64,000 bases of DNA from Eumeta japonica (taxonomy: Eukaryota; Arthropoda; Insecta; Lepidoptera; Psychidae), in the NCBI GenBank assembly GCA_005406025.1, contig BGZK01000095.1, forward strand, positions 434,001 through 498,000, written 5' to 3'. Both the position numbers and the translations under genes were made by a program. This document shows positions 1-12,127 of this stretch, one piece after another (the stretch's first letter is position 1; each line of letters opens with the position of its first letter). The notes beneath the pieces were generated by a model, which saw only the letters and a list, made by a program, of their open reading frames with translations, was not told the origin of the DNA and ran no database searches.

Positions 1-226
1 TCGTAACAGGTCGACCGAGAGCGAGGTTCATCTTTGACGTCAAAATTACTGGCCTGAAAAAGCTTGAACCACTTTTATGCTACTCTTACTCTTTGTGCTA
101 CTCTTCTGCAGTGTCTGCATTAGTTCTTTAAACGTCACAAATTTTTTTCGCTGCTTGTGTCGCATTTTCCCTTTTTTTGTAATAAAGCTTTAAAATGCAT
201 TGAATTTCTACGTTAGAATCACTCAT
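1..226 (-). pseudogene. mariner transposase, N-terminal fragment, cut by window edge
   Basis: Read on the minus strand from the ATG at 226, the translation starts MSDSNVEIQCILKLYYKKRE and continues with NATQAAKKICDV. After several stops it reaches NFDVKDEPRS and, after a one-base shift, GRPVT. This is the first helix-turn-helix of a mariner transposase followed by the linker that in this family usually reads (F)RSGNFDVKDEPRSGRP. In-frame stops after ICDV and a few codons later show it is dead. Only about 75 codons lie inside the window; the rest, if present, lies to the left. The HTH would bind the element's terminal inverted repeats in a live copy. The family call is by motif recall. Confidence 0.85.
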
Positions 227-1389
227 TGTGGTGTATAGAAAAACAGTAGAATAATTACGAGGTACCGTTTATACTTTTTATTTTTCTTTTTTTTTAATGC
301 CAAGTGTAATAGTATCAAAACTAGACACATACAAAGGGCACAACCAGAGAGTTTTTACTGCAACTTTTTACGTATGAAATACAAAAAAAAAAGGTTTTCT
401 GGACCTAATATATTATATTATAATATATTATAATATAATATATAATATAATTTATTACTGACGAAGGTAATAAACTTATCTTAGGATTCATGGTGTTTGA
501 GACGTATTTTTAATATATTTGTGGCAAAGTAATTAATTTCTTCCGATTGTAATGTACAAAAGTAAAGTAATAGTACAAAACATATCTACACTGCATTTTA
601 GGGCCTCTTCCACGAACACCTATTTTGTTCGCTTTAAACAGTCATTTTTACGAGGTCCTTCTAAGACATAAATTCATTTTAAAAGTAACTTTATGTTGAA
701 ACAGAATTTAGGAGGAGGTCGTAGAAGTGGCGCTCAAAAAGTTTAATTATTATTTTAAAATGTTTAAAAATTGCCTATATTCTTTTTACAAAAAATTATC
801 ACATACAACTCTTTTTTAATCAACATTTTCAGTCAAGAATGAAGTTATATTTTAAAAAACTACAACGCGCCTGTACTCGATAATGCGGCCCTTTATTTTG
901 ACATGACTGCGTAATGAACAGCCTACGGCAACGATGCCTGAAATTATGGAAGGCTGTCAGAAATCTAAAATTATCGTGCTCACCTCGTTCGCCTCCCTTT
1001 TTCCACACGAAACACACAGATGTAGCTTTGTTTGTATTTTCCCCACATATGATTTAAATTATTAAAATTGAACATTGAAGCTCATGCAAAAAATGATACT
1101 GATATGTATACAAAATAAAATATAATTATTTATCACGAAATCTCCGAATGTATAGGTTAATTGAGATGAAAATTAGTGAATATAGTTTGTATAAGATAAG
1201 GACTCTCTAATAAGGATTTTTAAAGTTCTATTTTGAAGTAGGGTAAAAGAGAGGTGAAATTTTGCCAAAAACCTTTTTATGGAGCGAGGTATGATTGAAA
1301 TATGGTATCAATATTCTTAATTATAAATTATGAGATTCGTTTCTCATAGGCTGGGGAAGGGTAATGGGATGGTTGTATAATGTATAAAA
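227..1389. other. AT-rich intergenic DNA
   Basis: No coding signal is visible. Short ORFs here have no recognisable motifs. The only structured part is the AT palindromic tract near 405-452. A moderately GC-rich patch lies at about 870-1015. Confidence 0.5.
405..452. repeat. AT-only palindromic tract
   Basis: A run of almost pure A and T built from overlapping TATAATATATTATA units, self-complementary in several registers. It is typical of unstable simple sequence. Confidence 0.7.
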
Positions 1390-1600
1390 ATAAGTGTCTA
1401 TGATTAAAAGTGGGACGGTGAGCGGAATCAAGCCCTGGGACGGGATAGTAATTGAGAACGGAACCTGGGAAAAAGCCGAGTGTCGGATCAGAATTAGGAT
1501 TAAGATCGAAATCAAGAACAGTATGGGAATTAAAAGTAGAAACGGGGTTGGGAGTGACAGCAAGATCTTTCCATATAAAAGATGAGGGAACAAATTGTAT
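1390..1600 (+). repeat. dispersed repeat family A (GGGATCGGAATCGAGAACGGGA-like), copy 1
   Basis: The stretch is built from degenerate units such as 'gggacgg', 'gagcggaatcaag', 'attgagaacggaacctggg', 'gatcagaattaggatta' and 'gatcgaaatcaagaac'. The same vocabulary recurs at about 6795, 13741, 45287, 58440 and 62830. The open frame across it simply reflects stop-poor purine-rich repeat DNA and is not a gene. Confidence 0.6.
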
Positions 1601-2234
1601 GTATAGGCACACAAAGTAGAGTCTGAAAGGTACAGTTATATGTGTGGCTTAAATCAACTAACACAAACATCGATAGACATTTGTTTTGAACGAACCGACC
1701 AAGAGGTTTGCAGTGTATGCGCATCGAGATTTTACTAGCTGGAAGATGTGAAAGTTCAATTTCAAGATGTAAGAGAAAGAGCTTAACTGCTAAATGAGTT
1801 GGTTTTTGTTTGACATCTAACCCCTATTGAGTGCTGTTCGTATTCCCGCTTCCCAAGTAAATGACAAAGCGAATTAGCCCTAAAATACAAGCTGCGTCCC
1901 GTTATTGAACTAAATTAAAAGACGTGTTTTCTCATTACAACTTTCTGTCGATGTGTTTCGTACAACTGGCCTATGGAGTTGTAGAAATACTAAACGAATT
2001 CTTCTGGGTACGACAAAATTTTCTGATCGAAGTGTCTAAATGTTCTTGCAAACCTTCCTCTTTGATACAGGTCCAAATACATTTTTTTTAATAGTGAACG
2101 TTTTCCCGATTTTAAACAACGCAGCCCGGACTCTGTTACGTGTTTCACATCAATTCAAAACCCTTCGGTGACCCGATGAGAAATTCACTCATCGACAAGT
2201 CTATAGCGAAAACATCGACGTAAAATAATATTAC
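1601..2234. other. intergenic DNA
   Basis: I see no gene or named repeat. Base composition is mixed and no reading frame carries a recognisable motif. Confidence 0.45.
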
Positions 2235-2485
2235 TGCCGCGAGAGTACCTCCCTTTTTCGGTCGAGAGCGGGGCGGCCGCAAATAAAATAAATACAGGAA
2301 TCTGCTATGGCGGAATACCTTGGAAGGAATAACAATTACTGGAGCCGAAAGAAAAAAAAAAGGAAAATGGGGCGCCCGTGTCGATGTCGGGAAAGTTTAC
2401 AAAGAGGGACGATAAGGGACTGCGATACTTTGTTGGAGGGCGCGGTCCGTCTGCGGACCCGCCGGTAAAGTGCATGTTAAGACCC
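2235..2485. promoter_or_regulatory. GC-rich island, possible conserved noncoding element
   Basis: The block is GC-rich against an AT-rich background and contains a NotI-type GCGGCCGC, a poly-purine tract and the segment 'gcgcggtccgtctgcggacc', itself a short inverted repeat (GGTCCG..CGGACC). No frame looks coding on either strand. In insect genomes such islands inside gene deserts or long introns are often regulatory, but nothing here proves function. Confidence 0.3.
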
Positions 2486-3357
2486 TTATACAAACCTGTT
2501 AAGCTTTTGTCTTTAAAAAAAAATAACGTATACTTAAAATATGTATATAATTTATTGTTATGCTGTCTCTAAACTCGAAGCATTAAATATGTGATATCTG
2601 ATTTTATTTTGTAGTAAAATTTTGTATTTCAATTACAATCCCTTACTTAATAATTTTACAGGTATGTATTTTAATACTTGAAGTTTTATTTTATTAGGTT
2701 CCCTATACAAAGCATTGATTATTAATTTCTTATTACATACAATTTACCTTGCAACTTAAGCATAACATTTTATTTTGCTATTGACAGTGTTTTGTGATGG
2801 GGCAAATAAAAAAAATATATTTTTTTCTACTTTTATATTTGTTGCCATTATAAAAATAGACGAGCTTATCAATTATACGTTCATAAATATTGACTTCTAT
2901 TTATCAGAAGTATTCAAGGGTTATCAATATCGAGTTCGTCCTTCACACATTATGATAATGCTGCGAACCGAAGTGGTCAGAAAACCCGGTAAAACTTTTT
3001 AGTTGCGGAACCGTATGTCGAAAACATTAATTTTATTCCCGCGGCGGCGGGCGGGCGGGGGGCGCGGGCTCCAAACGTTCCGAATTAAATGTAAATAGCC
3101 CGAAAAGGCGAATTATCTTGAAACGGAGTAAGCCTCGCTCTATTTTATTTATTAACGGCCATCTGTTTGCATTTGAAATAACGTCGAACGAGCTGTCCCC
3201 GAGGACGATGAATCCTTACTCTTTTATGTTATGATTTTAAATTTAGTATCTTGACGAGTATGGAATTATGGAAAGTTTATTACGGAAAATCTAGATGATA
3301 CACCAGCACGCTCAAAATAAAAGAAGTTTATCGTTGTGTTTCAATCAATTATTGTAT

Positions 3358-3360
<3 letters not shown>
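2486..3360. other. intergenic DNA with a short GC-rich block
   Basis: Mostly AT-rich. Around 3035-3075 there is a very GC-rich run (gcggcgggcgggcgggg) followed by 'aattaacggccatctgtttgc', a pattern like other GC islands in the window. No gene seen. Confidence 0.4.
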
Positions 3361-3426
<66 letters not shown>

Positions 3427-3449
3427 CATGAGTGTGTGTGTGTGTGTGT
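3361..3449. repeat. compound microsatellite (TA)n then (TG)n
   Basis: About 31 TA units without interruption, a short TACATACATGAG bridge, then about nine TG units. The 105-codon frame that begins in the TG tract (Cys-Val repeats) is an artefact of this microsatellite. Confidence 0.97.
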
Positions 3450-3529
3450 TTTGCGTGTGCGTGCGTACTAAAACGGTTTCTCAGCACCGTAGACATTAAC
3501 AGCGTTCGTTTTCATTTACGGCAAACTAA

Positions 3530-4345
3530 AATCACATTCACCGTTGCGCTCTATGGTTACCCCGCGAAAACGGCCGTTTCGCTATTAAAGCGAACCGGGC
3601 ACATTTGTATTATATTTAATGAAAGCGGCGCGGCGTCGGCCGGCCACTCTGAGCGGATCAATTATTCAGATAGGCGTCGGCGCGGACAATATCGGCGCGC
3701 GAAACGCGACGCCGGCATGTCCCCCTTATTTGTGTTTCGTCGTCGATGACGCCGGACGATGAACGTTTTTCGCGACATTAAATAATGTAACATTAAACTC
3801 GCTGCGTTCCGATGGAGATCGATGGGACGAATACCCTATGGGAGTTCTATGTACTGTAAGCGCGCAGCTTGGGATATTTGTGTTTCCTACAACGTACCGA
3901 AGCTCTGGAACGGGTTTTCGTTTGATTTCTCATGACGTGGCAAACAGTGGTCGACAATGTCTCTACTTTATTGTGACGCTGTTGGATTACTAATTTATGG
4001 ACCTTTTGTAACAATCATTTGAACAAATGCAATGAAGCGTTTCAAATTTTAAATTTATGTTTATAATTATATTGGAATTTAGCGTGTATAGGAATATATA
4101 AATTGTAGTGTTCAAAGAAAATTAGTGTCACACTAATGTGTCACATTGTCACACCGCTGCTGTCGGAGCCCCGTGTAGTTCCCACGGCATTGTCGTATCG
4201 CGTGACGCTACGCGTCCCAGACCAGAGACGGGACCGTTTCACGAGTGTATTCTATCAATCACGGAAGGGTGAAGCCGTGAATGACGGGCCCGAGACTTCG
4301 GGCAGGTACTGTGGGCGCGTAAAAAGGCATCGCGCTGAACAGATG
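3530..4345. other. two GC-richer blocks, no gene recognised
   Basis: Blocks at about 3560-3770 (with 'ggcgcggcgtcggccggcc' and 'gatgacgccgg') and 4135-4345 are GC-rich and CpG-rich, separated by AT-rich DNA. Translations on both strands give Arg-rich frames with no motif. They may be regulatory or simply old repeat DNA. Confidence 0.3.
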
Positions 4346-7300
4346 AGAGAGAAGGACAAAGGGATTCATTATGAAATCTCTTACAGCCTCTGTCTGTATG
4401 CTGTCATATTTTACTAATTCAGCAATAAATTAACGTTTTTATGTTAAATAATTGATTCTAAAAAGTTAACGCAACAATACTCCCGGAAAGGAATTAAATG
4501 ACACAAAAATTGTATTCATTGATGTGACTTCTTCAGCCAATGTTTACTTATTAAATTTCTTAAAGATTTTTTTAAGATTTGACCGATAATTTATGTACAA
4601 TCTGTCAAATCTTCGAATTACGTTTACGAATTACATTTTGATTTTTGGTGCGACCCGCCAATAGTGTCTTAAGGGAATCTGTATTATATTCTTACATAGG
4701 TTATTTATTAGTACACGTATTAAAGTTTGAATAAACCTCTTATGATTAATGCCTAAGGGTTTGCTCTTTAAATGTAAGCTTTCTATAATAAGTAATAGAC
4801 TGGGCATTAAAAGGAAATTCGATATCGAGTCAAGGTTATCTGTCGGGTATTATTTCAATTTTAATGGTTTACAATATTTAAATTAAATGCCGAAGTATTG
4901 TTATTAATCCATAAGACAGTTTAAATGTACATAAACTTAAATGAAAAATTTTTCTAAACAAATTCTTTGCGTAAGTGTGTATATTTGATAAAGTTTTTGC
5001 TAAAGGAAACTTCATCAAATTACCTTTGGGAGTTGAGGCATTAGTAAATAATTATATTACATTTAACATTTATTTATTTTTAATACTATTTTTATTTGCT
5101 GTTTAGCTCTAAATGGAAAAGAAAAAGCCCGTCGAGGAAGAGACATCAGCAATAAAGTCCTTTTATTTGTCCACTGTTGATTCATGAGGATTCAATTCAT
5201 CGGCGCTCGCTTTACGAGGCCGGCCGGCCGTCTGATCCTTGGCTATAGATCGTTTATTATGACACCGGATGGCGTTAATTAGATTGAACTCTATGTGGTA
5301 TTATTAACATTGACAGACATCATCGATGACAAAGGGTAATTTGGATTATAAAAATTACCTTTAGAAATAATTCACAATAATATAGTTTGTACTTACTATG
5401 CATATATGATAAAATTTTAAATTTATGTCCGTACACTTTTTCAATAAATCAAGGTAGTTATTTAGTTGAAAAGTGTAAACCATATCATTATAGATATCAC
5501 GAAAGTGTAAATACATCACTTAAAATTACAGAAGAATCGATCTCTTTTTCTTTATATTATACAGATCTATTTAAACCTTTTTTTAATGAGGCTTAAAAAC
5601 GAAACCTCGTTATATTTTTCCGATGATAAAACAATATTTTATCCTTCAGACGAAGCTACGGTTGTAATTTACAATACCAACTGGTCTTTTGCCATGGCCC
5701 TTTTTTGTGTCTCTTCTTTTTCTAGGTTTTTACTTCGATTGACTTTCGAAATTGGGATTCGGTTAGTCACTTTTAAACAAGAACTGTTTTCCAATTTTCA
5801 TACGAAATTCTACAAACGCAACCTTTTATGTCACCACGCGACGCCTGATAACAAAACTATTACATCACATTGGAAAGTATAAAAAATGTAAAGAGAACGT
5901 ACAAAAGGACATACCTACCAACAAGCAAAAATATAACAATCCCATCCTATGTACCGTAACTTCGCTAAAGCTCACATGAAGGGAGGTAATTTTCCCTTTA
6001 CATCAATTATGCAAGTGTTCCGAAGTGAGCGCTTCTGTTAACACGCGAGAGCGAACTACCTACAGTAAGTAACAGCAGTGCACCCACCGCATTATCAAGA
6101 CATTCCATATTAAAAGCGACCGGAAAGTTTCAGTAATACCACACATAAGTTACATGTATTTATCGCACTTATATTATAAAAATAAGAAATTACGTTTATA
6201 CACATGTTTATAACTATATTACAGTGACTGATACAGACGTGTTTTATCTTATGAGTAAGCATGTAGAGTGATTTTCATGCCTTTATCCCGATAGCAGCCT
6301 TAAAATATTACGTGACATGTTGGCACTCGATGCCCAAAAACAGATTGCAGACATTTGGAAATCGTTTCCATTTCTACCAACTCTAGCGCTTTAACGTTAC
6401 CGATGCTTCCTTTACCAAATTTAAATTTAGATCCCCTGGACCACGTGACATTTCGTTAGCTAATGTCATTCTGATAAATTTAGCTCTATATTTTACTAGT
6501 GTCTACGACAATAGAAGACCAGATGGTTAGGCCTGCTTTAATATTATATCAGCAGTATATTATTAGACAAGAGGCGGAAGAGTGGAAGAAATGAAAAGAA
6601 TTTGCCTGTTTGCGTCGTTTGTTTGAAAATTAAGGCCTAAAATTTAAGCACGCTAAATTGCGATGAAACTATCAAAGCAATTCAAATCGATCGGTGGGTA
6701 TTACTCAAGTGAGTGAAATATATAAAAATTGACCCATCTATGGTCTCTAACCCACGTTTCCGCAAAATAGACGTGAGCTCATAAATAAGTAAATCGGGAC
6801 TGCAATCGAAATCAGGACTAAGATGTGACATTGGTGTTAAATTCTAATCTAATTAATAATGGAAAACGATACAGGGATAAAGTCGAGATAATGAAATGGA
6901 AAATAATTTGACCAAGTCGATGAAGCTGCGGAAGCTCACTATTTGTTATAAATCGTCAATTAATAATGTTTAGAGAGCTACTAAATACCGCTGTAGGCCA
7001 GAACGAGATTTTCTCCAATTGAAAATGCCGGTTAAGAATGCTAGGAACAAATCAACACATATACAAATTAGTCCAATTGATTGTCCAGCGTTTGCGGAGC
7101 TATAATTTGAGGTCGGGCAAACCGTAATTTCAAAAGTTCTTTTCTATTTTTACGACTATGTCTTCGCCAATATTGACATATAAAATGAATATTTTCTACA
7201 CATCTCCACAGACGTCGTTCAACAGGACCACTTGCATAGGCAATGAGGTTATAGTAAATGTCAAACTATCATAGCTTCGGAAAGTTAAAGGATTTGCTTA

Positions 7301-7529
7301 CGATATATTGAAATGGTCGATTTGCTGTTAAACTATGGATCGAGATATGTTTAGCGGTACTTAAAACATTCCTAATAAAATTAATAGCAAAAATAGTGAA
7401 AAAATCGGCAGATTTGGCAATCACGTTACATTTTTGTATTTACATTATAGTAAATAGTGTTTAGTTATTACTTATATCTATAAACAATTAATTCGTGTAG
7501 GTATTCAAAATCGCAATATATATTCCAAA
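4346..7529. other. AT-rich intergenic DNA
   Basis: No gene found. A small family-A-like fragment ('aaatcgggactgcaatcgaaatcaggac') lies at about 6795-6825, too short to delimit. A GC-rich spot with 'gaggccggccggccg' lies at about 5216-5230. The rest is unremarkable. Confidence 0.45.
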
Positions 7530-7533
7530 GAAA

Positions 7534-7925
7534 AATTGGTTATCTGTAAAGTCGGTTCACGGACGATAATTTTACGTGATAATGTCATAAAAAAACATTG
7601 ATGAAAAATTGCATTCTTTTATGAATTGAATTGAATTATTATCACTGAATTATCATTATTTTGTATAATACAAAGGAGTTAATTGTAAATGACAATGTTT
7701 TCTATAAGTTAACATTTATTTACACTCGTTAATTCAAATATTTTTGTACTTAAATTATACAGTAAAGGGTTAGATGCGTTACAAGCCGAACGCTTAGGCC
7801 GATCGTACCTCTTTATCGCTTGTTCCGCGCTCTCGCTCGCACGCTCGGCACAGGCGGAACGCGACAATGAGTCATGCTTTATCGTGCGTGCAGCCGGCGT
7901 TCATCGATTTATAAGCCGGCATCAC
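7534..7925 (+). repeat. dispersed repeat family B, copy 1
   Basis: Begins with 'aattggttatctgtaaagtcggt', then 'cgataattttacgtgataatgtc', an AT-rich middle containing 'atttattta', and a GC-rich end of 'cgctctcgctcgc', 'gcacaggcggaacgcgac' and 'caatgagtcatgc'. The same order (GGTTGCCTGTAAAGTCGGT, TTTTACGTGACAACG, AT middle, CTCTCTCGTTCGGTGACTCATCG) occurs on the minus strand at 61985-62418. No coding frame is present. It is probably a non-autonomous element or one end of a larger one. Confidence 0.55.
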
Positions 7926-8769
7926 GTCAAAACTATCAATATAAAACATACAATATTTTCTAACATGCTTTGTGGTGGCCGCCTCACGTACTATTCGTTC
8001 ACTTTCTACACTTGGAAACAACAGGTAGTTTAGGCTGTGATTGTATATATATCATAGACAAGCCCCAACTTCACTAGCTGTGTACAAAAATTTCTAATCG
8101 ATTCGTGCCAAAACAGAATCGAGAAACGAGTAAAATTGGATGATAAGGGAAAGATAGGTGTTAGACCGTTCCCAGGGGTGTAGCTTATTCTTCCCTAATT
8201 TGAGGAGGCAAGATAGGCCGAGGGGGAAGGGGCGACGGAAAAGCGGCACAAAGGAGGGGAGATTTGAATGCGGAGAGGCAGCGCGGGGACGACTTTACCT
8301 GGGTAACGAAGCGGTTGAATGACGTTACAATGTTATTAGTTGAGTTACCTTTTGCGATGAGATGTTTGAGTTTCTTACATGAAATGCGTCTCGATCGAGA
8401 TTTAGCCAGCTAATCAAAATGTGCGTAGTGAAAAAAAAATCTTAGATGTTATAGATTTAAGGGATAAATAAATCAATAAATTTTACTCGGAATAATTTTT
8501 TGTCATGGACCTTTCAGTGTAATATAGAAATTTGAGATTTAGTGTAGTGACACGCATAAAAGTTATCTTCATTTGTACATTTGACACAGAAAGAGATTAA
8601 TTTACCTCACTCTACATTCGTCTCCCCCGTTCAGAAATTATATTACGAGCGAATTTTTTTTTGAGATTTGACGTGTGATTTATTTTTGTATTTCTTTAAT
8701 ACTGATATCTTCAAATAGCTTCTTCATTGTGAAAGGTTTCAAACTAAATAAAACCGTTTTAAATTCACA
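7926..8769. other. intergenic DNA
   Basis: Contains a G-rich segment at about 8205-8300 (gaggaggcaagataggccgagggggaagg) and otherwise AT-rich sequence. No gene or clear repeat is recognised. Confidence 0.4.
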
Positions 8770-9492
8770 CATCTCGTCCTCCTCACGACCTTCGGTTTAA
8801 TACATAGAAAATGAACTCAATAAGAAAAAGTGTATAATAAAAGGAATTGAAATAAAAATTCGTCTCAAAATTGTTCCTAGTTTTAAAAAAGAAAATGTTT
8901 TCCTAATATGTAATTCCAAAACAATCTGTCCATAGGTAAAAATTAACATTTTTAGTCATTATAAACCAATATCAGTACTCTCATTCACTCACATTCGCCG
9001 CAAGTTGTAAATCGTAAAACAACCGTTTAAAAAAAATCATTACTGAAAAAATTTTCATTACTCTCGGAAAATGAAAAAGCACACTCTATTGAGTTAAAAT
9101 TCAATATTAAAAAAAAGTAACTTAAAAATATTTATATAGGTATAAAAATGTTGTTTAGAAATCCCACAAAACGCCCATTTTTAGTGGGTTTTGCGATTTT
9201 CTCAAATAAATATCAAACTTTCAAAATACCTTTTCATCGTCATATAGTCTTTGTCCATACATACCTTTCTACACTTCGATCACTTGCCGTGTCGTGAGCT
9301 CTAGGTCCAAAACCTAGACCTAGAACTTAGACACCAGAGCGAATTCACATTTTGGCTGAAAATAGGGCATCTGCTGAAGACATCTAAAAGACATATTCAA
9401 TTTGAAAATTTGATTATTATTATTACAATATAGTAATTGGCAGTAATATGGTAACTACCATATACCTTACCACACAACTATAAAAGCTAACG
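8770..9492 (+). repeat. dispersed repeat family C, copy 1
   Basis: Collinear with 42651-43242. Shared landmarks in order: 'gaaaatgaactcaataa', 'ataaaccaatatcagtactctc', 'acattcgccgcaagtt', 'aacgcccatttttag', 'ttttgcgattttctcaaataaatatcaaact', 'agtctttgtccatacatac', 'gacaccagagcgaattc', and 'aaaagctaacg'. By eye the copies share about two thirds of bases across alignable parts, with indels. This copy has no long frame. The family is not one I can name. Confidence 0.7.
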
Positions 9493-10120
9493 TAACGCGC
9501 TACCCGTGACGTAAAGCGCATCGTATATTTGATGGCAATTTATTAAAAGTGACAACTCTTGATTAATCCTAAAATCAAAATTATCCATATCATAAACTTC
9601 TTTTGTACATATCGTACCCTTGTATAAAATCGTACGCAAGTTTAATTTGTATGTATTTTTTTTTATAAAAAGTGCCTTCATAAAAAATCACAATAGTAAA
9701 AGTAAATATCCACCGATTATACACAGCTCTACAAAAAAAAAATTTTTTTTTGTTGCTCTGGATATTTTAGCCAATTTTGATATTTTTAAGTACCCAGATT
9801 ACGAATTTATTCATAAAAGTATTGAATGTGCTCTTGTTTTTATGATTATTGCATACCTTATATTTTGATCTATTATCGGCTTGTTAGTAATAATATTTAA
9901 TTTTCCAGTCATGATTAGGGTTCTGCGCAGTTTTTTCGCGCATACAAACATCACGTGATCCTCTCTCAGGCCCTTTACTCCACAGAACAGCTGAGATCTT
10001 AGTTATTTGAATATATTGAAGTATTTACACGTGAATATGTATGTATAAGTTGTCATGTGTCAACACATTGTTTTATTTACTAAATGTTCATTTAAATATA
10101 TTTGTTTTGTCTTTTAAAAC
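9493..10120. other. intergenic DNA upstream of the 10.1-kb gene relic
   Basis: AT-rich; no motif recognised in the short frames. A GC-richer piece lies near 9915-9990. Confidence 0.4.
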
Positions 10121-10617
10121 ATGAGTTCATCACGAAGAAAGTGTAAATATAGTAATGATTTATTTTGTTATATTTGTGGTATTTATATAACAAAGAAACA
10201 AACGAGGAATATCACAGATTTTGTTAAGGAGACTTATGCTGAATATTTCGGTTTTAAAATGGATAAACTAGATAAACCATGGGTTTCTCATAAAGTTTGT
10301 AAGTCTTGTGTTGAGTCTTTACGGTTGTGGAAAAAAGGACAACGTGCTGGATTAGATTTTGGTGTTCCTATGATCTGGATGGAGCCTAAGAATCATTTTA
10401 ATGATTGTTACTTTTGCGTCGTAGATGCAAAAGGTTTTAATCGAAATCAAACATCTGGATAAATTTCCGGATAACTTAGGAAATTATAGTGAGGAATAGG
10501 GGGAACGGTTCCACCAGGATCTGAAAGTGATGGAAGAAAGGTATCAGGTCGGTGGGATTGTCACATGATGGCAGATTACTGCTGGTCTTTAAAAGAGATT
10601 GTCCCTTAAAATTATAA
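10121..10617 (+). pseudogene. shortened, frameshifted copy of an uncharacterised arthropod protein family (CxxC N-terminus, MMADYCW C-terminus)
   Basis: From the ATG at 10121, 113 codons encode MSSSRRKCKYSNDLFCYICG and continue with a KPWVSHKVCKSC pair of cysteines, FGVPMIWMEPKNH and CYFCVV: two or three CxxC pairs likely to bind zinc. The frame ends at TAA 10460. Just past it, another frame reads HLDKFPDNLGNYSEE, stop, GERFHQDLKVMEERYQ. A one-base shift then gives GRWDCHMMADYCWSLK, and a second apparent one-base loss follows. From memory, these are the N- and C-terminal parts of arthropod proteins of several hundred residues that occur in many copies and have no assigned function. Here the middle is missing. 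EEQ has become EE-stop (CAG to TAG). An A-rich run follows an AATAAAG at about 10780-10800, so a retrocopy of a spliced transcript is possible. The N-terminal piece alone could still be translated. Confidence 0.65.
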
Positions 10618-11559
10618 AAGAAAAGCTCATAAACGGCGTTTTATTGAAATATAAAATATGTTTTGACATTGTTCTCTCTGTTTTTTTCGATGTACCTTTA
10701 TTTTTCAAAACAAAACTGACATTATAAATATACCTGATATTTTGTTTCATGTTTTCCGATTTTTGTAATGTAAAATGAAAATAAAGATTAAAAAAAAAAC
10801 CAGAGCAAATCTTAGAAAATTATTGATAGTTTCATGAATTGTGAGCATAAATATATCCAAAATCGATGTTATATCTAGAGCAACAAAATCACTGTTGACC
10901 AGTGTTATTATTATTACCGATATAATGGTATCATATTTCAGTGTTTTGTCAAATTTTAATAGCCTTTTCGTTTTTGAGATTTTTCCAAAAAACTTTCGAA
11001 AATATAGGTCTCATATATGTTTATTACGTTTTTCAAAACATTTGGAGTATTGTAGTCCTTTCTTATTCCTCTATCTTAATCCCTTGATGCACTTTTATTG
11101 AAAACGGATATTATATTGAAAAAGCATTTGCAGCACTAAACAAAATCTAATACTACATATTTTATATAATTTTAATACACTTCTTCGACCATCGCTTATT
11201 AATAAACATAATCCCATAAATACATTTCACTTTAGTTAAAACAAAATGTTAAGTTACCATCGCCGGCTTTTTTTTTGTTGCTGACCAGCACCAACGACTT
11301 GATTTTTTTGACGCGGATTGACCACCGACGGAAAGAAATTCTTCACGGCCAACATTAATAACTGGGGACGCTAAGCACCTGCTTACTTTCATCTAAAACG
11401 GGTACTCTACTGAAGCGATTGAAAAAGTTATTGCGATGTTAAAATTTTTCATTTAAAGTTCACTGAATTTGTGGACTTAATATTAACATACCTCTAACAC
11501 CACTACAAAAGCTAACCATCGTTGTTTTACGCATTACCGCTCCCACTATTTTCCAATTC
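10618..11559. other. AT-rich DNA between two relics
   Basis: Contains the AATAAAG plus A-run at about 10780-10800 that could be the 3' end of the preceding relic. Nothing else is recognised, although the last few hundred bases before 11560 could be decayed 5' parts of the Tc1-like element. Confidence 0.4.
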
Positions 11560-12045
11560 GTACACCGGATCGGAGTTCGCGAAGAACGGTGGCTGTGTGG
11601 CTCATAAGATACGACAGACAAAGCAGTGTTGATTGTCATTCACCTCGACCGACAGCACCGAGGCGCGGAATGCTAATATCATAGCTACACATTCCACTGC
11701 TTCAAATATAATTAATAGGGTGACAGCGACTCGTATTAATGTTTCATTGGACACTGTTTGCCGTCGTCGTTTTCGTGAAGGAGGAATTCATCAACGCCGT
11801 CCCGCCGGGCCACCTCTTCTGACACAGTTGAACAAGAACGGATAGGATTTGCACGAGAGGGAATGGAATTTGTGTTGGAAGACAATAATTTTGACTGGGG
11901 TAACGAGGTCGGTTTAGTTGTGGACGAAAAAACATTCAGATCGAAGAGAAATGACAAAAATTTCATGGCATCGCAACAATGAGCGCCACGGTGAGACAAA
12001 GATACAGCTTAATAGATTCAGTTGCCGATTTAACAGTGTGTTTTC
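11560..12045 (+). pseudogene. Tc1-like transposase relic
   Basis: One frame (11633-11845) gives THSTASNIINRVTATR, then INVSLDTVCRRRFREGGIHQ and RRPAGPPLLT. This corresponds to the second helix-turn-helix and linker typical of Tc1-like transposases (usually ..S..TVRRRLRE.G...RRP..KPLLT). After a +1 frameshift the sequence reads ERIGFAREGMEFVLEDNNFD and WGNEVGLVVDEKTFRSK, matching the region that carries the first catalytic Asp (FSDEKTF). A further shift gives WHRNNERHGETKIQLNRFS. The downstream catalytic residues are not visible, so the 3' part is missing or unrecognisable. It is inactive. Confidence 0.8.
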
Positions 12046-12127
12046 TTTTTTGTTTAATAGGTTCTATGGAACCTAAAAAACTCTGTGAAACAGAATTACG
12101 ATATTTTACCGTATACGACAAAATAAA

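Noticed and set aside
3432..3749. 105-codon frame
   Set aside because: It starts in the TG microsatellite (Cys-Val repeats) and runs into GC-rich DNA; no motif.
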